A stretch of 64,000 nucleotides of DNA from Pseudoalteromonas viridis (GTDB lineage Bacteria > Pseudomonadota > Gammaproteobacteria > Enterobacterales > Alteromonadaceae). Location of the stretch: contig NZ_CP072425.1 of assembly GCF_017742995.1 (NCBI RefSeq), forward strand, positions 434,001-498,000, in the 5' to 3' direction. The notes beneath the pieces are model-generated. The model saw nothing but the letters and a program-made list of their open reading frames with translations. It was not told the DNA's origin and made no database searches. The translations under genes were made by a program, and so were the position numbers. Positions 34,060-43,523 of the stretch are shown piece by piece (the stretch's first letter is position 1; each line of letters opens with the position of its first letter).

Positions 34060-35274
34060 TTAATGGTGTGCCCACTCAACTGCATCTAAGTCCACGCCAT
34101 CTTTGAACATTTCCCAAAGCGGTGACATCTCGCGCAGACGACCAATCGAGTCTTTGATGAGCTTAACGGTATAATCGATTTCTTCTTCAGTGGTAAAGCG
34201 ACCAATACTGAAGCGGATTGAGCTGTGTGCCAGCTCATCGTTGCGACCCAGTGCGCGCAGTACATAAGACGGCTCAAGGCTCGCAGAAGTACATGCAGAA
34301 CCAGATGATACGGCAATGTCTTTAACCGCCATCAGCAGCGACTCACCTTCAACAAAGTTGAAGCTCAGGTTAACAATGCCCGGTACTGACTGGTCAATCG
34401 CACCATTGAAATACACTTCTTCCATATCCATCACGCCGTCCAGCAAACGCTTACGTAGCGCGCTGATGTGTGCATGGTCTTTTTCGAAATCTTCTTTGGC
34501 AACACGGAAAGCAGCACCCATGCCCACGATTTGATGGGTTGCCAGTGTGCCTGAACGCATACCACGTTCATGGCCACCACCGTGCATTTGCGCTTCAAGA
34601 CGTGCACGTGGCTTACGGCGGACATACAGTGCGCCAATGCCTTTAGGACCATATACTTTGTGTCCAGAGAAAGACATAAAGTCTACTTTCAGCTGTTGCA
34701 GGTCGATCTGTACTTTACCGGCACTTTGCGCGGCATCGACGTGGAACATGATTTTGCGCTCGCGACACATCTCACCGATGGTGGCGATATCCTGGATCAC
34801 ACCCAGCTCGTTGTTAACATGCATGACGCTGATTAGAATGGTGTCTTCGCGGATAGCGGCTTCTAGCTTTTTCAGATCCAGCAGGCCGTTTTCTTCCACT
34901 TCCATATAAGTGACGTCGAAGCCCTGACGCTCCAGTTCACGACAGGTATCCAGCACAGCTTTGTGCTCGGTCTTAACGGTGATCACGTGCTTGCCTTTCT
35001 TCTGATAGAAGTTAGCCGCACCTTTAATCGCCAAGTTGTTTGATTCCGTCGCCCCTGAGGTGAAGACAATTTCACGCGGATCGGCGTTGATTAAATCAGC
35101 GATATCGTTACGCGCCTGGTCAATCAGCTCTTCTGCCTGCCACCCGAAACGGTGTGAACGTGAGGCTGGATTACCAAAATTACCATCCATTGTCAGGCAC
35201 TGCATCATCTCGTTTGCAACACGCTGATCAACCGGTGTGGTCGCTGCATAATCTAAATATATCGGTAATTTCAT
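34060..35274 (-). CDS. iscS: IscS, cysteine desulfurase
   Basis: 404 residues, as in E. coli. The PLP lysine is in [12 protein letters not shown] and the sulfur-accepting Cys in [14 protein letters not shown]. It provides sulfur for clusters, tRNA thiolation and cofactors. The ATG at 35274 (GGAGAAAG upstream) matches the family start [14 protein letters not shown]. It follows iscR by 23 bases. Confidence 0.98.
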   Translation of the reverse strand: MKLPIYLDYAATTPVDQRVANEMMQCLTMDGNFGNPASRSHRFGWQAEELIDQARNDIADLINADPREIVFTSGATESNNLAIKGAANFYQKKGKHVITVKTEHKAVLDTCRELERQGFDVTYMEVEENGLLDLKKLEAAIREDTILISVMHVNNELGVIQDIATIGEMCRERKIMFHVDAAQSAGKVQIDLQQLKVDFMSFSGHKVYGPKGIGALYVRRKPRARLEAQMHGGGHERGMRSGTLATHQIVGMGAAFRVAKEDFEKDHAHISALRKRLLDGVMDMEEVYFNGAIDQSVPGIVNLSFNFVEGESLLMAVKDIAVSSGSACTSASLEPSYVLRALGRNDELAHSSIRFSIGRFTTEEEIDYTVKLIKDSIGRLREMSPLWEMFKDGVDLDAVEWAHH

Positions 35275-35297
35275 TTCTTTCTCCGCTAGACGCCAGT

Positions 35298-35789
35298 TTA
35301 CAGCTGGCAACTCACTTGAATATTCTCTAATTGCTTCATTGCACTGTTAACCCCATTGTCCTGACGTGTTGCAACAGACTGCACATCAGAATTGGCGACT
35401 AACTCGGCGAGGGAAATACTGTTTAAAAACTCTTCAATACGCATACTTAAGTCCGACCACAGTGTGTGTGTCAGGCAGCGCATGCCGCTCTGGCAGCCGC
35501 CACCTTCACCATGACATCGGGTTGCATCTACGGATTCATCCACCGCGGCGATCACATCGCCCACTGAGATAGTATGCGCGTCGCGTCCCAGCAAGTAGCC
35601 GCCACCCGGTCCGCGTACAGAGCTGACTAAGCCATGTTTGCGCAGGCGGGCAAATAATTGCTCCAGGTATGACAGGGAAATTTCCTGACGTTCGGAAATA
35701 TCCGCAAGAGGCACGGGCCCAATATTTGCGTGTAGTGCGACGTCCAGCATCGCTGTCACTGCATATCTGCCTTTTGAAGTCAGTTTCAT
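35298..35789 (-). CDS. iscR: IscR, Fe-S sensing repressor of the isc operon
   Basis: 163 residues of the Rrf2 family: an N-terminal winged HTH ([20 protein letters not shown]) and ligands Cys92, Cys99 and Cys105 with a nearby His in CLTHTLW. The Cys92-Cys99 spacing has one extra Gly compared with E. coli. With a [2Fe-2S] cluster it represses isc through type 1 sites, found here upstream. The ATG at 35789 is the family start. Confidence 0.97.
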   Translation of the reverse strand: MKLTSKGRYAVTAMLDVALHANIGPVPLADISERQEISLSYLEQLFARLRKHGLVSSVRGPGGGYLLGRDAHTISVGDVIAAVDESVDATRCHGEGGGCQSGMRCLTHTLWSDLSMRIEEFLNSISLAELVANSDVQSVATRQDNGVNSAMKQLENIQVSCQL

Positions 35790-35820
35790 GCGTGCCCCCA
35801 GAAAAGTTATCAAGGCGCAA

Positions 35821-35852
35821 ATTGTAATTACCTGACTAAGATAGTCAAGTAT
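35821..35852 (-). promoter_or_regulatory. iscR proximal promoter with embedded type 1 IscR site
   Basis: On the minus strand -35 TTGACT (35843-35848), 16-base spacer and -10 TACAAT (35821-35826), placing transcription start about 25 bases before iscR. A 26-base palindrome (35827-35852) fits the type 1 IscR consensus (ATA...GACT...AGTC...TAT) and covers the -35 and spacer, so holo-IscR would block RNA polymerase. Confidence 0.85.
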
Positions 35853-35934
35853 TAACCAACAACCAATCGCCCTCTACCGTGCGGATGCCACGTAGGTAGG
35901 TACTTACCTGACGTAGACACTCTGCCCCATCAAA

Positions 35935-35959
35935 ATACCCGACTAATTTCCTCAGGTAT
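35935..35959. promoter_or_regulatory. degenerate third IscR-like site
   Basis: A 25-base imperfect palindrome beginning ATACCCGACT and ending TCAGGTAT fits the type 1 pattern except for two bases in the right half. It lies 8 bases from the distal promoter. Confidence 0.45.
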
Positions 35960-35966
35960 TATGGAC

Positions 35967-35998
35967 ATTGTAATTACCTGAGTAATTTAGTCAAGTAT
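35967..35998 (-). promoter_or_regulatory. iscR distal promoter with a second type 1 IscR site
   Basis: The same design as the proximal promoter, 146 bases upstream: -35 TTGACT (35989-35994), 16-base spacer, -10 TACAAT (35967-35972), with a near-identical IscR palindrome (35973-35998). It lies 57 bases before the stop of the upstream trmJ gene in transcription order, so it drives isc, not trmJ. Confidence 0.8.
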
Positions 35999-36055
35999 TT
36001 GCGCATGAGATTATTGCAGCACTTTGGTATATCTCATACCAAAGCGCTAACCCAT

Positions 36056-36778
36056 TTATTTTATTGACTTATTTATTGAGCTTAAAATGCCGCGCAGAAT
36101 GTTGAGTTCCTGATCTTCCGGGCGGGCGCGGTTAAACAGGCGTTTCAACTTGGTCATGACCATGCCCGGATGTTGCTTAATAATAAAGCCAGTGTCGTTC
36201 AGGGTAGACTCAAGGTGCTCGTAAAATAGTTCCATCTGCTGGGACGTCGGGTACTGCGCCTCGTCCGGTTCAACAGGCTGCTCCTGGCGATCCAGATAGG
36301 TCATGCGGGTTTCATAAGCCAGGGTCTGCACTGCCATCGCCAGATTCAGGGAGCTGTACTCCGGGTTTGCCGGGATACAAACGTGGTAGTTACACAGCTG
36401 TAGCTCTTCGTTAGTTAGACCACTGTTTTCGCGACCAAACACCAAAGCAACTGGCGTCTGCTCAGCACCATCAACCAGTTTTTGGGCACACTCGCGCGGG
36501 CCAACCATAGGCCAGGATAACGTACGAGAACGCGCGCTGGTCCCTATTGTCAGGGCACAGTCTGCAATGGCGTCTTCAAGTTTTTCTACCTGAACCGCAT
36601 TGCCCAGTACATCTGTTGCACCGGCTGCCAGGGCGCTGGCATGACTGTCTACTTCACATGCGGGATCGACCAGATAGAGTTTTGACAACCCCATGGTTTT
36701 CATCGCGCGCGCAACCGAGCCGATATTGCCAGAATGGGAGGTATTAACCAATACAATGCGAATGTCTTCTAATGCCAT
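36056..36778 (-). CDS. trmJ: TrmJ, tRNA (Cm32/Um32) 2'-O-methyltransferase
   Basis: 240 residues of the SpoU/SPOUT family: [20 protein letters not shown] (motif 1), [16 protein letters not shown] (motif 2) and [22 protein letters not shown] (motif 3), forming the trefoil-knot SAM site. It methylates ribose 32 of the tRNA anticodon loop. It is encoded just upstream of iscR, a common gammaproteobacterial arrangement, and is divergent from suhB. Confidence 0.94.
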   Translation of the reverse strand: MALEDIRIVLVNTSHSGNIGSVARAMKTMGLSKLYLVDPACEVDSHASALAAGATDVLGNAVQVEKLEDAIADCALTIGTSARSRTLSWPMVGPRECAQKLVDGAEQTPVALVFGRENSGLTNEELQLCNYHVCIPANPEYSSLNLAMAVQTLAYETRMTYLDRQEQPVEPDEAQYPTSQQMELFYEHLESTLNDTGFIIKQHPGMVMTKLKRLFNRARPEDQELNILRGILSSINKSIK

Positions 36779-37060
36779 GTCTTATGCCTCAGGAAAAAAT
36801 AATGGCGGAGTTTAGCACAAACGCGAATTCGCCAGATAGTAAAATCAGGACCAACCGCAAGTAGATGGCATAACGGCTGCGAAAGCGTAAAAGCATTCAG
36901 CAAGAGCGGCTCAACAGAACTGCCTGAATTTGAGTCACTTACTCATATTGATTAAAAAAAGCACATTCTTTTTGCTGCTGGGTTATTTACTTTGCAGGAA
37001 AAATCGCTAGAATACGCCGGCTCAAAAATTTTAGTTCTTTTACAATTCAAAGGTAATGCT

Positions 37061-37864
37061 ATGCATCCAATGTTAAACATTGCGGTACGCGCTGCGCGTA
37101 ACGCGGGTAAGGTGATTCTACGTGCTTGTGAAAACATGTCTCAGGTTGAGACCTCACAAAAAGGCTCGAACGATTTCGTTACAAACGTAGATAAAGAAGC
37201 GGAACTGGTTATCCGTGACACAATTTTAAAAGCCTACCCGGAGCATGCAATTGTCGGTGAAGAGCTTGGCCACACTGATGGCAAGCAAGCCGATTACCTT
37301 TGGGTTATTGACCCGCTTGATGGCACCACTAACTTCATCAAGGGCATTCCTCACTTTGCTATTTCTATCGCGCTTAAAGTTAAAGGCCGCGTAGAACAAG
37401 CCGTTGTATACGATCCAATCCGCGATGAACTCTTTACCGCCTCTCGCGGCCAGGGCGCACAATTGAACAGCAAACGTATCCGCGTTACTAAGAGTAACGA
37501 GCTGGCGGGCTCTGTATTGGCAACGGGCTTCCCGTTCAAACAAAAGCATCACCTGGACGCTTACACTGAAGCCTTTAAAGCTTTGTTTATCCAGACGACG
37601 GATATCCGTCGTGCCGGCTCTGCGGCGCTGGATATGGCCTATGTTGCTGCGGGCCGTATCGATGGTTTCTATGAAATTGGTCTTAAGCCGTGGGACACTG
37701 CGGCGGGTGAATTGCTTATCAAAGAAGCCGGCGGTATGCTGATGGACTTCGCAGGCGGCGCCAACTACAACAACAGCGGTAACATCGTATGTGGCGCACC
37801 TAAGCTGTGTCAGGCGATTGTAAAAGAAATTCGTCCAGTGCTGACTGAGTCACTGCTTAAGTAA
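37061..37864 (+). CDS. suhB: SuhB, inositol monophosphatase / Nus-associated factor
   Basis: 267 residues. Metal and substrate sites: GEELG, WVIDPLDGTTNFIKGIPHF and KPWDTAAGELLIKEAGG. SuhB has inositol-1-phosphatase activity and in E. coli joins the rRNA antitermination complex. The ATG at 37061 (AAAGGTAA upstream) is the family start. A strong terminator follows. Confidence 0.95.
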   Translation: MHPMLNIAVRAARNAGKVILRACENMSQVETSQKGSNDFVTNVDKEAELVIRDTILKAYPEHAIVGEELGHTDGKQADYLWVIDPLDGTTNFIKGIPHFAISIALKVKGRVEQAVVYDPIRDELFTASRGQGAQLNSKRIRVTKSNELAGSVLATGFPFKQKHHLDAYTEAFKALFIQTTDIRRAGSAALDMAYVAAGRIDGFYEIGLKPWDTAAGELLIKEAGGMLMDFAGGANYNNSGNIVCGAPKLCQAIVKEIRPVLTESLLK

Positions 37865-37879
37865 GCCGGATGCAGAATA

Positions 37880-37910
37880 AAAAAACCCAAACAACTGTTT
37901 GGGTTTTTTT
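37880..37910. terminator. bidirectional terminator between suhB and the dehydratase gene
   Basis: CCCAAACAACTGTTTGGG stem flanked by an A run on the left and T7 on the right. It works for both convergent genes. Confidence 0.92.
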
Positions 37911-37931
37911 ATGTCTGACACAAAACCTGAG

Positions 37932-39107
37932 TTACTTGATTTCAACTCGGGCTGAGCGCATTACCACTTCATCATTTAGCTCAATGCCAATACCTGGCGC
38001 TTCAGAGACCTTGAACATGCCTTTTTCAGGCTGCGGATCCTGAAGACACAACTCCCGGTTCCACTTTTTAATTGCATAAGTGTGATGCTCGTGGATCAGG
38101 AAGTTAGGAATGGCTGTTTCCAGATGCAAAGAAGCCGCCGTCGCAACCGGGCCACCGCAGACATGGGCCTGAATGCGGATATCAAAAATATCGGCGTAAT
38201 CACAGACCTTTTTGGTCTCGGTAAAGCCACCACACAGGCCGATATCCGGCTGCAGAACGTCAATACTTTGATCTTCAAAATAAGGACGTACATCCCAGCG
38301 ATTATACAAACGCTCACCACCTGCGATCGGCACCGCTGTCTTATTGGCTACCTTCGCGTGTAAAGAATGGTTGAGGTAATTGACCGGCTCTTCGTAATAC
38401 ATGCAGTCAAATTCTTCGGCAATCTCTGCAATCTGAATCGCGGAAGTGGCACCTGGCAAACTGTGACATTCAAAAATAATGTCCACTTCGTCACCAACCG
38501 CTTCGCGGATCGCCTGCATACGTGCCCGGTATAATTTCATCTCGGCGCGTGAGATCAGCTTAGTGCGGTCGTAATAAGTGTTACCGTCTTTGTCGTACAT
38601 GATAGGGTCAACTTTCACCGCATCATAGCCTTCAGCCAGTGCTTTGTGGGCTGCCTCTGCATATTCGTGTGGCTGCACCAGTGCTTTAAATTCACTGTCC
38701 CAGTCAAATTGAAGCTGTGATGCATAGGTACGCAGCTCGTCATTCACTTTACCACCAAGCAGCTGATAGACAGGCAGGTTCAGTGCTTTACCTTTGATAT
38801 CCCACAGCGCGGTATCAATGGCACTCATGGCCGCATAGACCACAGGCCCACCACCTAGGCCCCAGAAACTCTCTCGTAACATGCGGGCCCACAGCATTTC
38901 AGTCTGGAACGGGTCGTGGCCAATCAAAAAGGCTTCCGCCATTTCTTTGATCATGGCTGCAGCGGCACTGTGGCCCAGATCGTAGGCCAGGCCTGCTTCA
39001 CCCACTCCCGAAATCCCCTCATCGGTATGAATACGAACAAATACCGGGGTCCAGGCGGGTCTGTCCGGACAGTGAATATCAAACACTTCGACGCGATTAA
39101 CTTTCAT
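37932..39107 (-). CDS. enolase-superfamily sugar acid dehydratase (mandelate racemase/muconate lactonizing type)
   Basis: 391 residues. Metal ligands are probably the Glu residues of IIFECHSLPG, YYEEPVNYL and IAGGERLYNR, with catalytic His in IQAHVCGG and a Lys-containing YDAVKVDP strand. The layout resembles the D-galactonate/D-mannonate dehydratase-like subgroups, but the exact acid-sugar substrate cannot be read. It is paired 8 bases after a class II aldolase-like gene, suggesting a small catabolic operon. Confidence 0.75.
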   Translation of the reverse strand: MKVNRVEVFDIHCPDRPAWTPVFVRIHTDEGISGVGEAGLAYDLGHSAAAAMIKEMAEAFLIGHDPFQTEMLWARMLRESFWGLGGGPVVYAAMSAIDTALWDIKGKALNLPVYQLLGGKVNDELRTYASQLQFDWDSEFKALVQPHEYAEAAHKALAEGYDAVKVDPIMYDKDGNTYYDRTKLISRAEMKLYRARMQAIREAVGDEVDIIFECHSLPGATSAIQIAEIAEEFDCMYYEEPVNYLNHSLHAKVANKTAVPIAGGERLYNRWDVRPYFEDQSIDVLQPDIGLCGGFTETKKVCDYADIFDIRIQAHVCGGPVATAASLHLETAIPNFLIHEHHTYAIKKWNRELCLQDPQPEKGMFKVSEAPGIGIELNDEVVMRSARVEIK

Positions 39108-39115
39108 TTTGACTC

Positions 39116-39883
39116 CTATTCGGCAAAGCCAGGATCCAGGCGGTATGCCTTTCTCAACATGGCAGGCCAGGCTAATTGGCCACCGGTGCTACCACTGTGC
39201 ACCACCTTTGCCTGATTATAAATATTGTCCTGAATGGGCTGCGGCACCTCTTTTGCAGGGCGGCCGGTCGCCTGAATGGCCACCTGAATTTCACAGGCGC
39301 GTTGCAGATCATAAAAACGCATAAAGGCATCACCGACTGTGGGTCCAACGGTTAAACCACCGTGATTGACCAGCAACATATGATTGGTGGTGCCAAGGTC
39401 ATTTTGCAGGCGGGCTTTTTCTGCTTCGTTCACCGCCAGGCCCTCGTATTCATGGTAAGACAGTGACGGCAATGAAAACATGCTATGCTGGCTCAGCGGC
39501 AACAGCCCTCCTTCCAGGCTCGCAACGGCGATGGTTTCTTTGGTATGCAGATGGATCACACAATGTGCATCTTCACGTACTTCATGAATAGCACTGTGGA
39601 TGGTAAAGCCGGCCGGGTTTATTTCAAAAGGGGTGTCGTCCAGAATATTGCCTTGCAGGTCCACTTTCACCAGATTAGAGGCAGTGACCTCATCAAAACT
39701 CAGTCCAAAAGCATTCACCAGATAATGATCTGTGCCAGGCAGGCGGGCAGACATATGCGTATAGATAAGATCGCCCCAGCGAAAATGCTCTACGAGACGG
39801 TAGCATGCTGCCAGATCAACACGCAGTCGCCACTCTTGCTCACTGACTTTGTCTTTAAGGTTGAGTGTTGGCAATTCAAACAT
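39116..39883 (-). CDS. class II aldolase/adducin family protein
   Basis: 255 residues. The metal-binding His pattern appears in VIHLHTKETIAVA plus MLLVNHGGLTVGPT; YTHMSARLPGTDHYLVNAFG is the N-terminal substrate loop. Family members are zinc aldolases or epimerases (fuculose-P type); many lack aldolase activity. The ATG at 39883 has AAGGAAC upstream. First gene of an operon with the enolase-superfamily dehydratase, so it may cleave or modify its product. Substrate unknown. Confidence 0.75.
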   Translation of the reverse strand: MFELPTLNLKDKVSEQEWRLRVDLAACYRLVEHFRWGDLIYTHMSARLPGTDHYLVNAFGLSFDEVTASNLVKVDLQGNILDDTPFEINPAGFTIHSAIHEVREDAHCVIHLHTKETIAVASLEGGLLPLSQHSMFSLPSLSYHEYEGLAVNEAEKARLQNDLGTTNHMLLVNHGGLTVGPTVGDAFMRFYDLQRACEIQVAIQATGRPAKEVPQPIQDNIYNQAKVVHSGSTGGQLAWPAMLRKAYRLDPGFAE

Positions 39884-39998
39884 GGCTGTTCCTTTTGTTA
39901 TAAAGCCCAATTAAATTTGGATGTATAGAAGTCTAAAACACTCACTACCGGGATGCAATGGTTCAATGCGCAAGTGAGTATAATCGTCGATGTGGATC

Positions 39999-40022
39999 AA
40001 AAAACCACCGACAAGCGGTGGC
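39999..40022 (-). terminator. terminator of the cytochrome c gene
   Basis: On the minus strand GCCACCGCTTGTCGGTGG followed by T6, 20 bases after the cytochrome stop. Confidence 0.88.
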
Positions 40023-40042
40023 TTTCTAATTTACTGCCTGAG

Positions 40043-40366
40043 TTACTGAACTTTAGACAGGTAATCTGCAATGGCTTCAAACTCTGCGTCAGACACATTT
40101 GCTGTCATTGCTTTCATCGCAGCCGACATGCCATTGCTGCGCGCGCCCGATTTGATGTCTTTCATTTGAGCCAGCAAATATTCTTTGTTCTGACCTGCCA
40201 GTTTTGGATATAAAGGCATGATAGGTGCTTTACCTTCTGCGCCATGACAGGTCTGACACATTTTTGCGGTGTAAAGCGCTTTACCATCGGCTGCACTGGC
40301 AGTACCAGCAGATAAGGCTGCAACGGCAAGGCCGCAGGCTAACGTTAGTTGTTTCATCTTGCTCAT
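40043..40366 (-). CDS. periplasmic class I cytochrome c
   Basis: 107 residues: a signal peptide (LACGLAVAALSAGTASA), one CQTCH haem c site and a distal Met (one of IMP or GMSAAM). It resembles half of cytochrome c4 or a c553/c5-type electron carrier. Monocistronic, with its own terminator. It presumably shuttles electrons to terminal oxidases. Confidence 0.85.
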   Translation of the reverse strand: MSKMKQLTLACGLAVAALSAGTASAADGKALYTAKMCQTCHGAEGKAPIMPLYPKLAGQNKEYLLAQMKDIKSGARSNGMSAAMKAMTANVSDAEFEAIADYLSKVQ

Positions 40367-40467
40367 ATCTTTTCTCTTCTTATATAACGGATCAATTCAA
40401 GTGTAGTCTATGCCGCACTGTTATCCATACTCTCATGACGGTGAGCTTACAGGTACGGCTACTGTGC

Positions 40468-41010
40468 CTACCAGATCAGATCATCCGGGACTTCGAAGTC
40501 TGCATACGGATCATCTTCGTCTTTGTCTTTCTGATCGTCTTCAACATGAAAGACAATGTACTTTTCATCGACTTCAGCGATCTTACGCGCCGGCTCGTCT
40601 TGTAAGACATAAAACTGGCCTTCCAGTACACAAATCGCCAGTCTGCCTTTGGCTAATGCCTGCTGGGTTTGTGCGTTCACATCCAGCTCTTTAATTTTAC
40701 TTTCATAAGTAAAGTTAAAGGTCACATTGCCACGGATCTCATCCTGGTTGTGGTGCTCCAGAATTTGTTTCACTCTGGCAACCTGCTCACGCTCTTTGAG
40801 CTCGGCCTGCTTTGCCTTATTCAGCTCTTCCGCTTTTTGCTGCTGAGCCTGTTTAGTTTGCTCAATGTGTTTTTGCAGATCGCTGACGTCGCTGGTCGCG
40901 CCTTTTTTCTTCTTTTTCTTCTGCGCTTTGCGTTTTTCACTCTTCGCAACTTTGGCTTTGTGCTCGGTGGTCAGGCCCGCTTTCAAAAGTTGATCTTGTA
41001 GAGATCCCAT
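40468..41010 (-). CDS. DUF2058 family protein (YaiL-like)
   Basis: 180 residues. The N-terminus SLQDQLLKAGLTTEHKAK is the DUF2058 hallmark, followed by a Lys-rich stretch (KKKKKK) and a coiled-coil Lys/Gln/Glu region. A compact C-terminal domain (LAICVLEGQFYVLQDEPARK) comes next, then an acidic tail. The biochemical role is not known; a nucleic acid-binding function has been suggested. Confidence 0.88.
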   Translation of the reverse strand: MGSLQDQLLKAGLTTEHKAKVAKSEKRKAQKKKKKKGATSDVSDLQKHIEQTKQAQQQKAEELNKAKQAELKEREQVARVKQILEHHNQDEIRGNVTFNFTYESKIKELDVNAQTQQALAKGRLAICVLEGQFYVLQDEPARKIAEVDEKYIVFHVEDDQKDKDEDDPYADFEVPDDLIW

Positions 41011-41226
41011 AATGCCACTCCATAAATCTAGACTGACGCTATTTTAACGCAGTGGACGAATTTGACCACAGCTGGTGAACATTCCGGATGAAAAATTTTG
41101 CACCTCAAAATCTAGCAGAGTCGGCACTAAAAAATATGATTTAACGCAAGTTTTCTGTGATTTGCTTCGCAATTCTGTGATTCGGCAGGCATAATTTGGA
41201 CGCGATTTGATCATTATGGATAGATT

Positions 41227-42387
41227 ATGTCTCTGCCGCACTTGCTGCTGTGCTCTATTGCCATTTTTTGTGTGTTGTACGCCCCTCAACCCTTATTGTC
41301 TTTATTTGCAGAGTCTTATCAGGTTGCCCCGGCAAAAGCTGGCATGCTGATGTCTTTGACTATGCTGCCACTGGCTATTGCGCCTATTTGCTACGGATTA
41401 TTATTTACGAAACGTAACCCTTTGCGGATCATCAAAACCAGCATGTTGATGCTGGCGCTGTGTTGTATCGGTTTCGCATTCAGCGGGGATTTCCAATGGA
41501 TGATGGCGATACGCTTTGTGCAGGGGTTGTTACTCCCGGCCGCCCTCACCGCCATGACAGGTTATCTTGGCCGAACCTATCAACACAGTCAGCTGAAGCG
41601 TTCAATGAGCTGGTACATTGGCAGTACCATTGCCGGTGGCTACCTCGGCCGCACATTAGCAGCCAACTTTGCGGTGTGGTTTGACTGGCAGAGCTTTTAC
41701 CTGCTCAATGCCATCATCCTGATAATACTGGCTTTGTGGATAAAGCCCCAGCGAGATCAGGTCGTCAGCAGCGCGGCCAATCATCCTCTGGCATACCTAA
41801 AACCACTCAGACAGGCTGATTTATTAGGTCTCTATGGGGCTGTTTTTTGTATGTTTTTTTGCTTTGCTGCGCTGCTCAATTACCTGCCCTTTATTCTCAG
41901 CAATGATTATCAGATAAGCGATCCACGCCTGATTGGCTGGGTTTATACCGGGTATCTTATCGGTGCCTGTCTGTCTTTGTTTACCCCATTGCTGAGTAAG
42001 CTACGAGCCAGCATGTGGCAGATCCTCAGTGGCTTATTTGCGCTGTATTGCCTGACGATTGCGGGCATGTTGTGGCATGATTTTTGGCTGTTCCTGGTAT
42101 TGTTCACCTTGTTTTGTGCCTGTATGTTTATGATCCATGCCAGCGCAGCACCGCTGGCGAATCAGCTCAGCAAGGCCGAAGCAACCGTAACCAATGGCGC
42201 CTATGTGTCATTTTATTACTGCGGCGGAGCGCTGGGCTCCTACCTGCCCGGTCTCATCTATCAGCGCTGGGGACTGAGTTATTTTTTGCTCTCGCTGCTG
42301 CTCATTTGCAGTACCGGTTTACTGCTGGTGTGGCGAAATCATTCCCGGGCACGACCCGACAAAACTGCGATACAGTCTAAGTTGTAA
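41227..42387 (+). CDS. MFS transporter (YnfM-like)
   Basis: 386 residues, about 12 TM helices. The N-terminus (CVLYAPQPLLSLFAESYQVAPAKAG) and GTLGRTYQHS-type loop match the YnfM/CynX-like group of exporters. No substrate can be inferred. The last ~14 codons lie in a 95-bp tandem duplication, so a near-copy of its C-terminus (RAWPDKTAMQSKF-stop) follows the gene. Confidence 0.85.
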   Translation: MSLPHLLLCSIAIFCVLYAPQPLLSLFAESYQVAPAKAGMLMSLTMLPLAIAPICYGLLFTKRNPLRIIKTSMLMLALCCIGFAFSGDFQWMMAIRFVQGLLLPAALTAMTGYLGRTYQHSQLKRSMSWYIGSTIAGGYLGRTLAANFAVWFDWQSFYLLNAIILIILALWIKPQRDQVVSSAANHPLAYLKPLRQADLLGLYGAVFCMFFCFAALLNYLPFILSNDYQISDPRLIGWVYTGYLIGACLSLFTPLLSKLRASMWQILSGLFALYCLTIAGMLWHDFWLFLVLFTLFCACMFMIHASAAPLANQLSKAEATVTNGAYVSFYYCGGALGSYLPGLIYQRWGLSYFLLSLLLICSTGLLLVWRNHSRARPDKTAIQSKL

Positions 42388-42529
42388 TCACCGGCTTTAG
42401 CTTATCACTGTGCGCTCTGGTAGTGTCAGCCACACATTCACGGGCATGGCCCGACAAAACGGCGATGCAGTCTAAGTTTTAATCACCGGCTTTAGCTTAT
42501 CACTGTGCGCTCTGGTAGTGTCAGCCACA
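42340..42529. repeat. 95-bp tandem duplication across two convergent gene ends
   Basis: Two head-to-tail copies with a period of 95 bases, few differences (for example CGGGCACGACCCGAC at 42346 versus CGGGCATGGCCCGAC at 42441). Each unit contains the C-terminal codons and stop of the MFS gene on the plus strand, and the last 12 codons (VWLTLPERTVIS) and stop of the deacylase gene on the minus strand. Each gene therefore keeps one functional end and leaves one relic. Confidence 0.95.
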
Positions 42530-43007
42530 CCGGCTGATGACCCGTGTGCTGCCAAAAACGTTGTAAGTCGGATAAAGATAACACCCAGGTTTTGTCATTT
42601 TCAAAGGGGTGGCACTGCCATAAAGCGGCCTCGCACAACGCCTCATCAAGCCATAGCTGCACCTGCTGCTGTGGATCGTTAACGGTTGCCAGTGCCGACA
42701 CACACCCAGGTTTTATCCCCAGATAGTGTTGCAAGCGATTGTCAGACGCAAATCCCAACCGAGACAGGCCTTGCTGCTTAGACAATGCCTTAAGGTCCAG
42801 TTGTTTATCTGCGGTTGTGATCAGTAAAAAATGCTGCCGCCCGTAGTTGTCTCGCAAAAACAGGTTTTTCAGCCGCGTGCCCTCACGCTCCAGCGCCAGC
42901 TTGTCGGCATCCTGACAGGTTGTCAGCGGCGGGTGCTGATAACTCTGGTAGGTGATCCCGAGTGAACTGAGCAGCTCTGCCAGTTGCGCTACAGAGACCG
43001 TGCTCAT
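42492..43007 (-). CDS. ProX-type prolyl-tRNA deacylase (YbaK/PrdX family)
   Basis: 171 residues. LKNLFLRDNYGRQHFLLITTADKQLDLKAL is the signature of ProXp-ala/PrdX editing proteins, which hydrolyse Ala-tRNA-Pro in trans. A GCVSALATVNDP segment holds the substrate pocket. It overlaps the start region of a lipoprotein gene upstream by 4 bases, and its 3' end is in the tandem duplication. Confidence 0.85.
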   Translation of the reverse strand: MSTVSVAQLAELLSSLGITYQSYQHPPLTTCQDADKLALEREGTRLKNLFLRDNYGRQHFLLITTADKQLDLKALSKQQGLSRLGFASDNRLQHYLGIKPGCVSALATVNDPQQQVQLWLDEALCEAALWQCHPFENDKTWVLSLSDLQRFWQHTGHQPVWLTLPERTVIS

Positions 43008-43396
43008 TGGCAGATCCCCCGCAACTGCACACTGCGGTCGCGCCAGAATACCCGCTCTATCTTGTAGCCAGACTCACAATAACGCGCCTCTTTCAGTGCC
43101 TTTTTGAGCCTGACAACGGCTTCATCTTCCAGTTTGAGTTTAAGCTCGGGCGAGTCTTCGACTCTTTGCTGATCTGCAAAGCGCTTCAGCTCGCGTCGCG
43201 ATACTGGTTTACTGGTATCCAAATTCATTTGTGGGGTGGCTTTAACGGTAACAACAAACGCAAACTCATCCTGCCCTTTGCCATTCACGCGTTGGTGTAG
43301 TTGTTGACTTTCGACTGCCAGAACTGGGACATCGGGCTTGCTACTACAAGCACTGAGCAACAGGGTGCCACCAATCAGTAGACTCGCACGTATCAT
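43004..43396 (-). CDS. lipoprotein of unknown function
   Basis: 130 residues. The signal ASLLIGGTLLLSAC ends in a lipobox (LSAC). The mature part is charged, with a predicted strand EFAFVVTVKATPQ and a helix LEDEAVVRLKKALKEARYC; two Cys (RYCESGY and GICQ) could pair. No family recognised. Coupled to the deacylase gene by a 4-base overlap. Confidence 0.7.
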   Translation of the reverse strand: MIRASLLIGGTLLLSACSSKPDVPVLAVESQQLHQRVNGKGQDEFAFVVTVKATPQMNLDTSKPVSRRELKRFADQQRVEDSPELKLKLEDEAVVRLKKALKEARYCESGYKIERVFWRDRSVQLRGICQ

Positions 43397-43467
43397 AAAA
43401 TTCTCTGTGTTTTTGCCCAGTGTAACAAAGCAAAGCGGCTGTTTGGCAAGTTTTTTATGACCAGGAC

Positions 43468-43496
43468 TTGACGCTCGGTAGAAAAATGTTTTAAAT
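43468..43496 (+). promoter_or_regulatory. promoter of tRNA-Ala
   Basis: TTGACG (43468-43473), a 17-base spacer and TTAAAT (43491-43496), about 28 bases before the tRNA 5' end. Close to the sigma-70 consensus. Confidence 0.65.
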
Positions 43497-43523
43497 TCTC
43501 AGCGTCAAATCGACACCGGAAGT

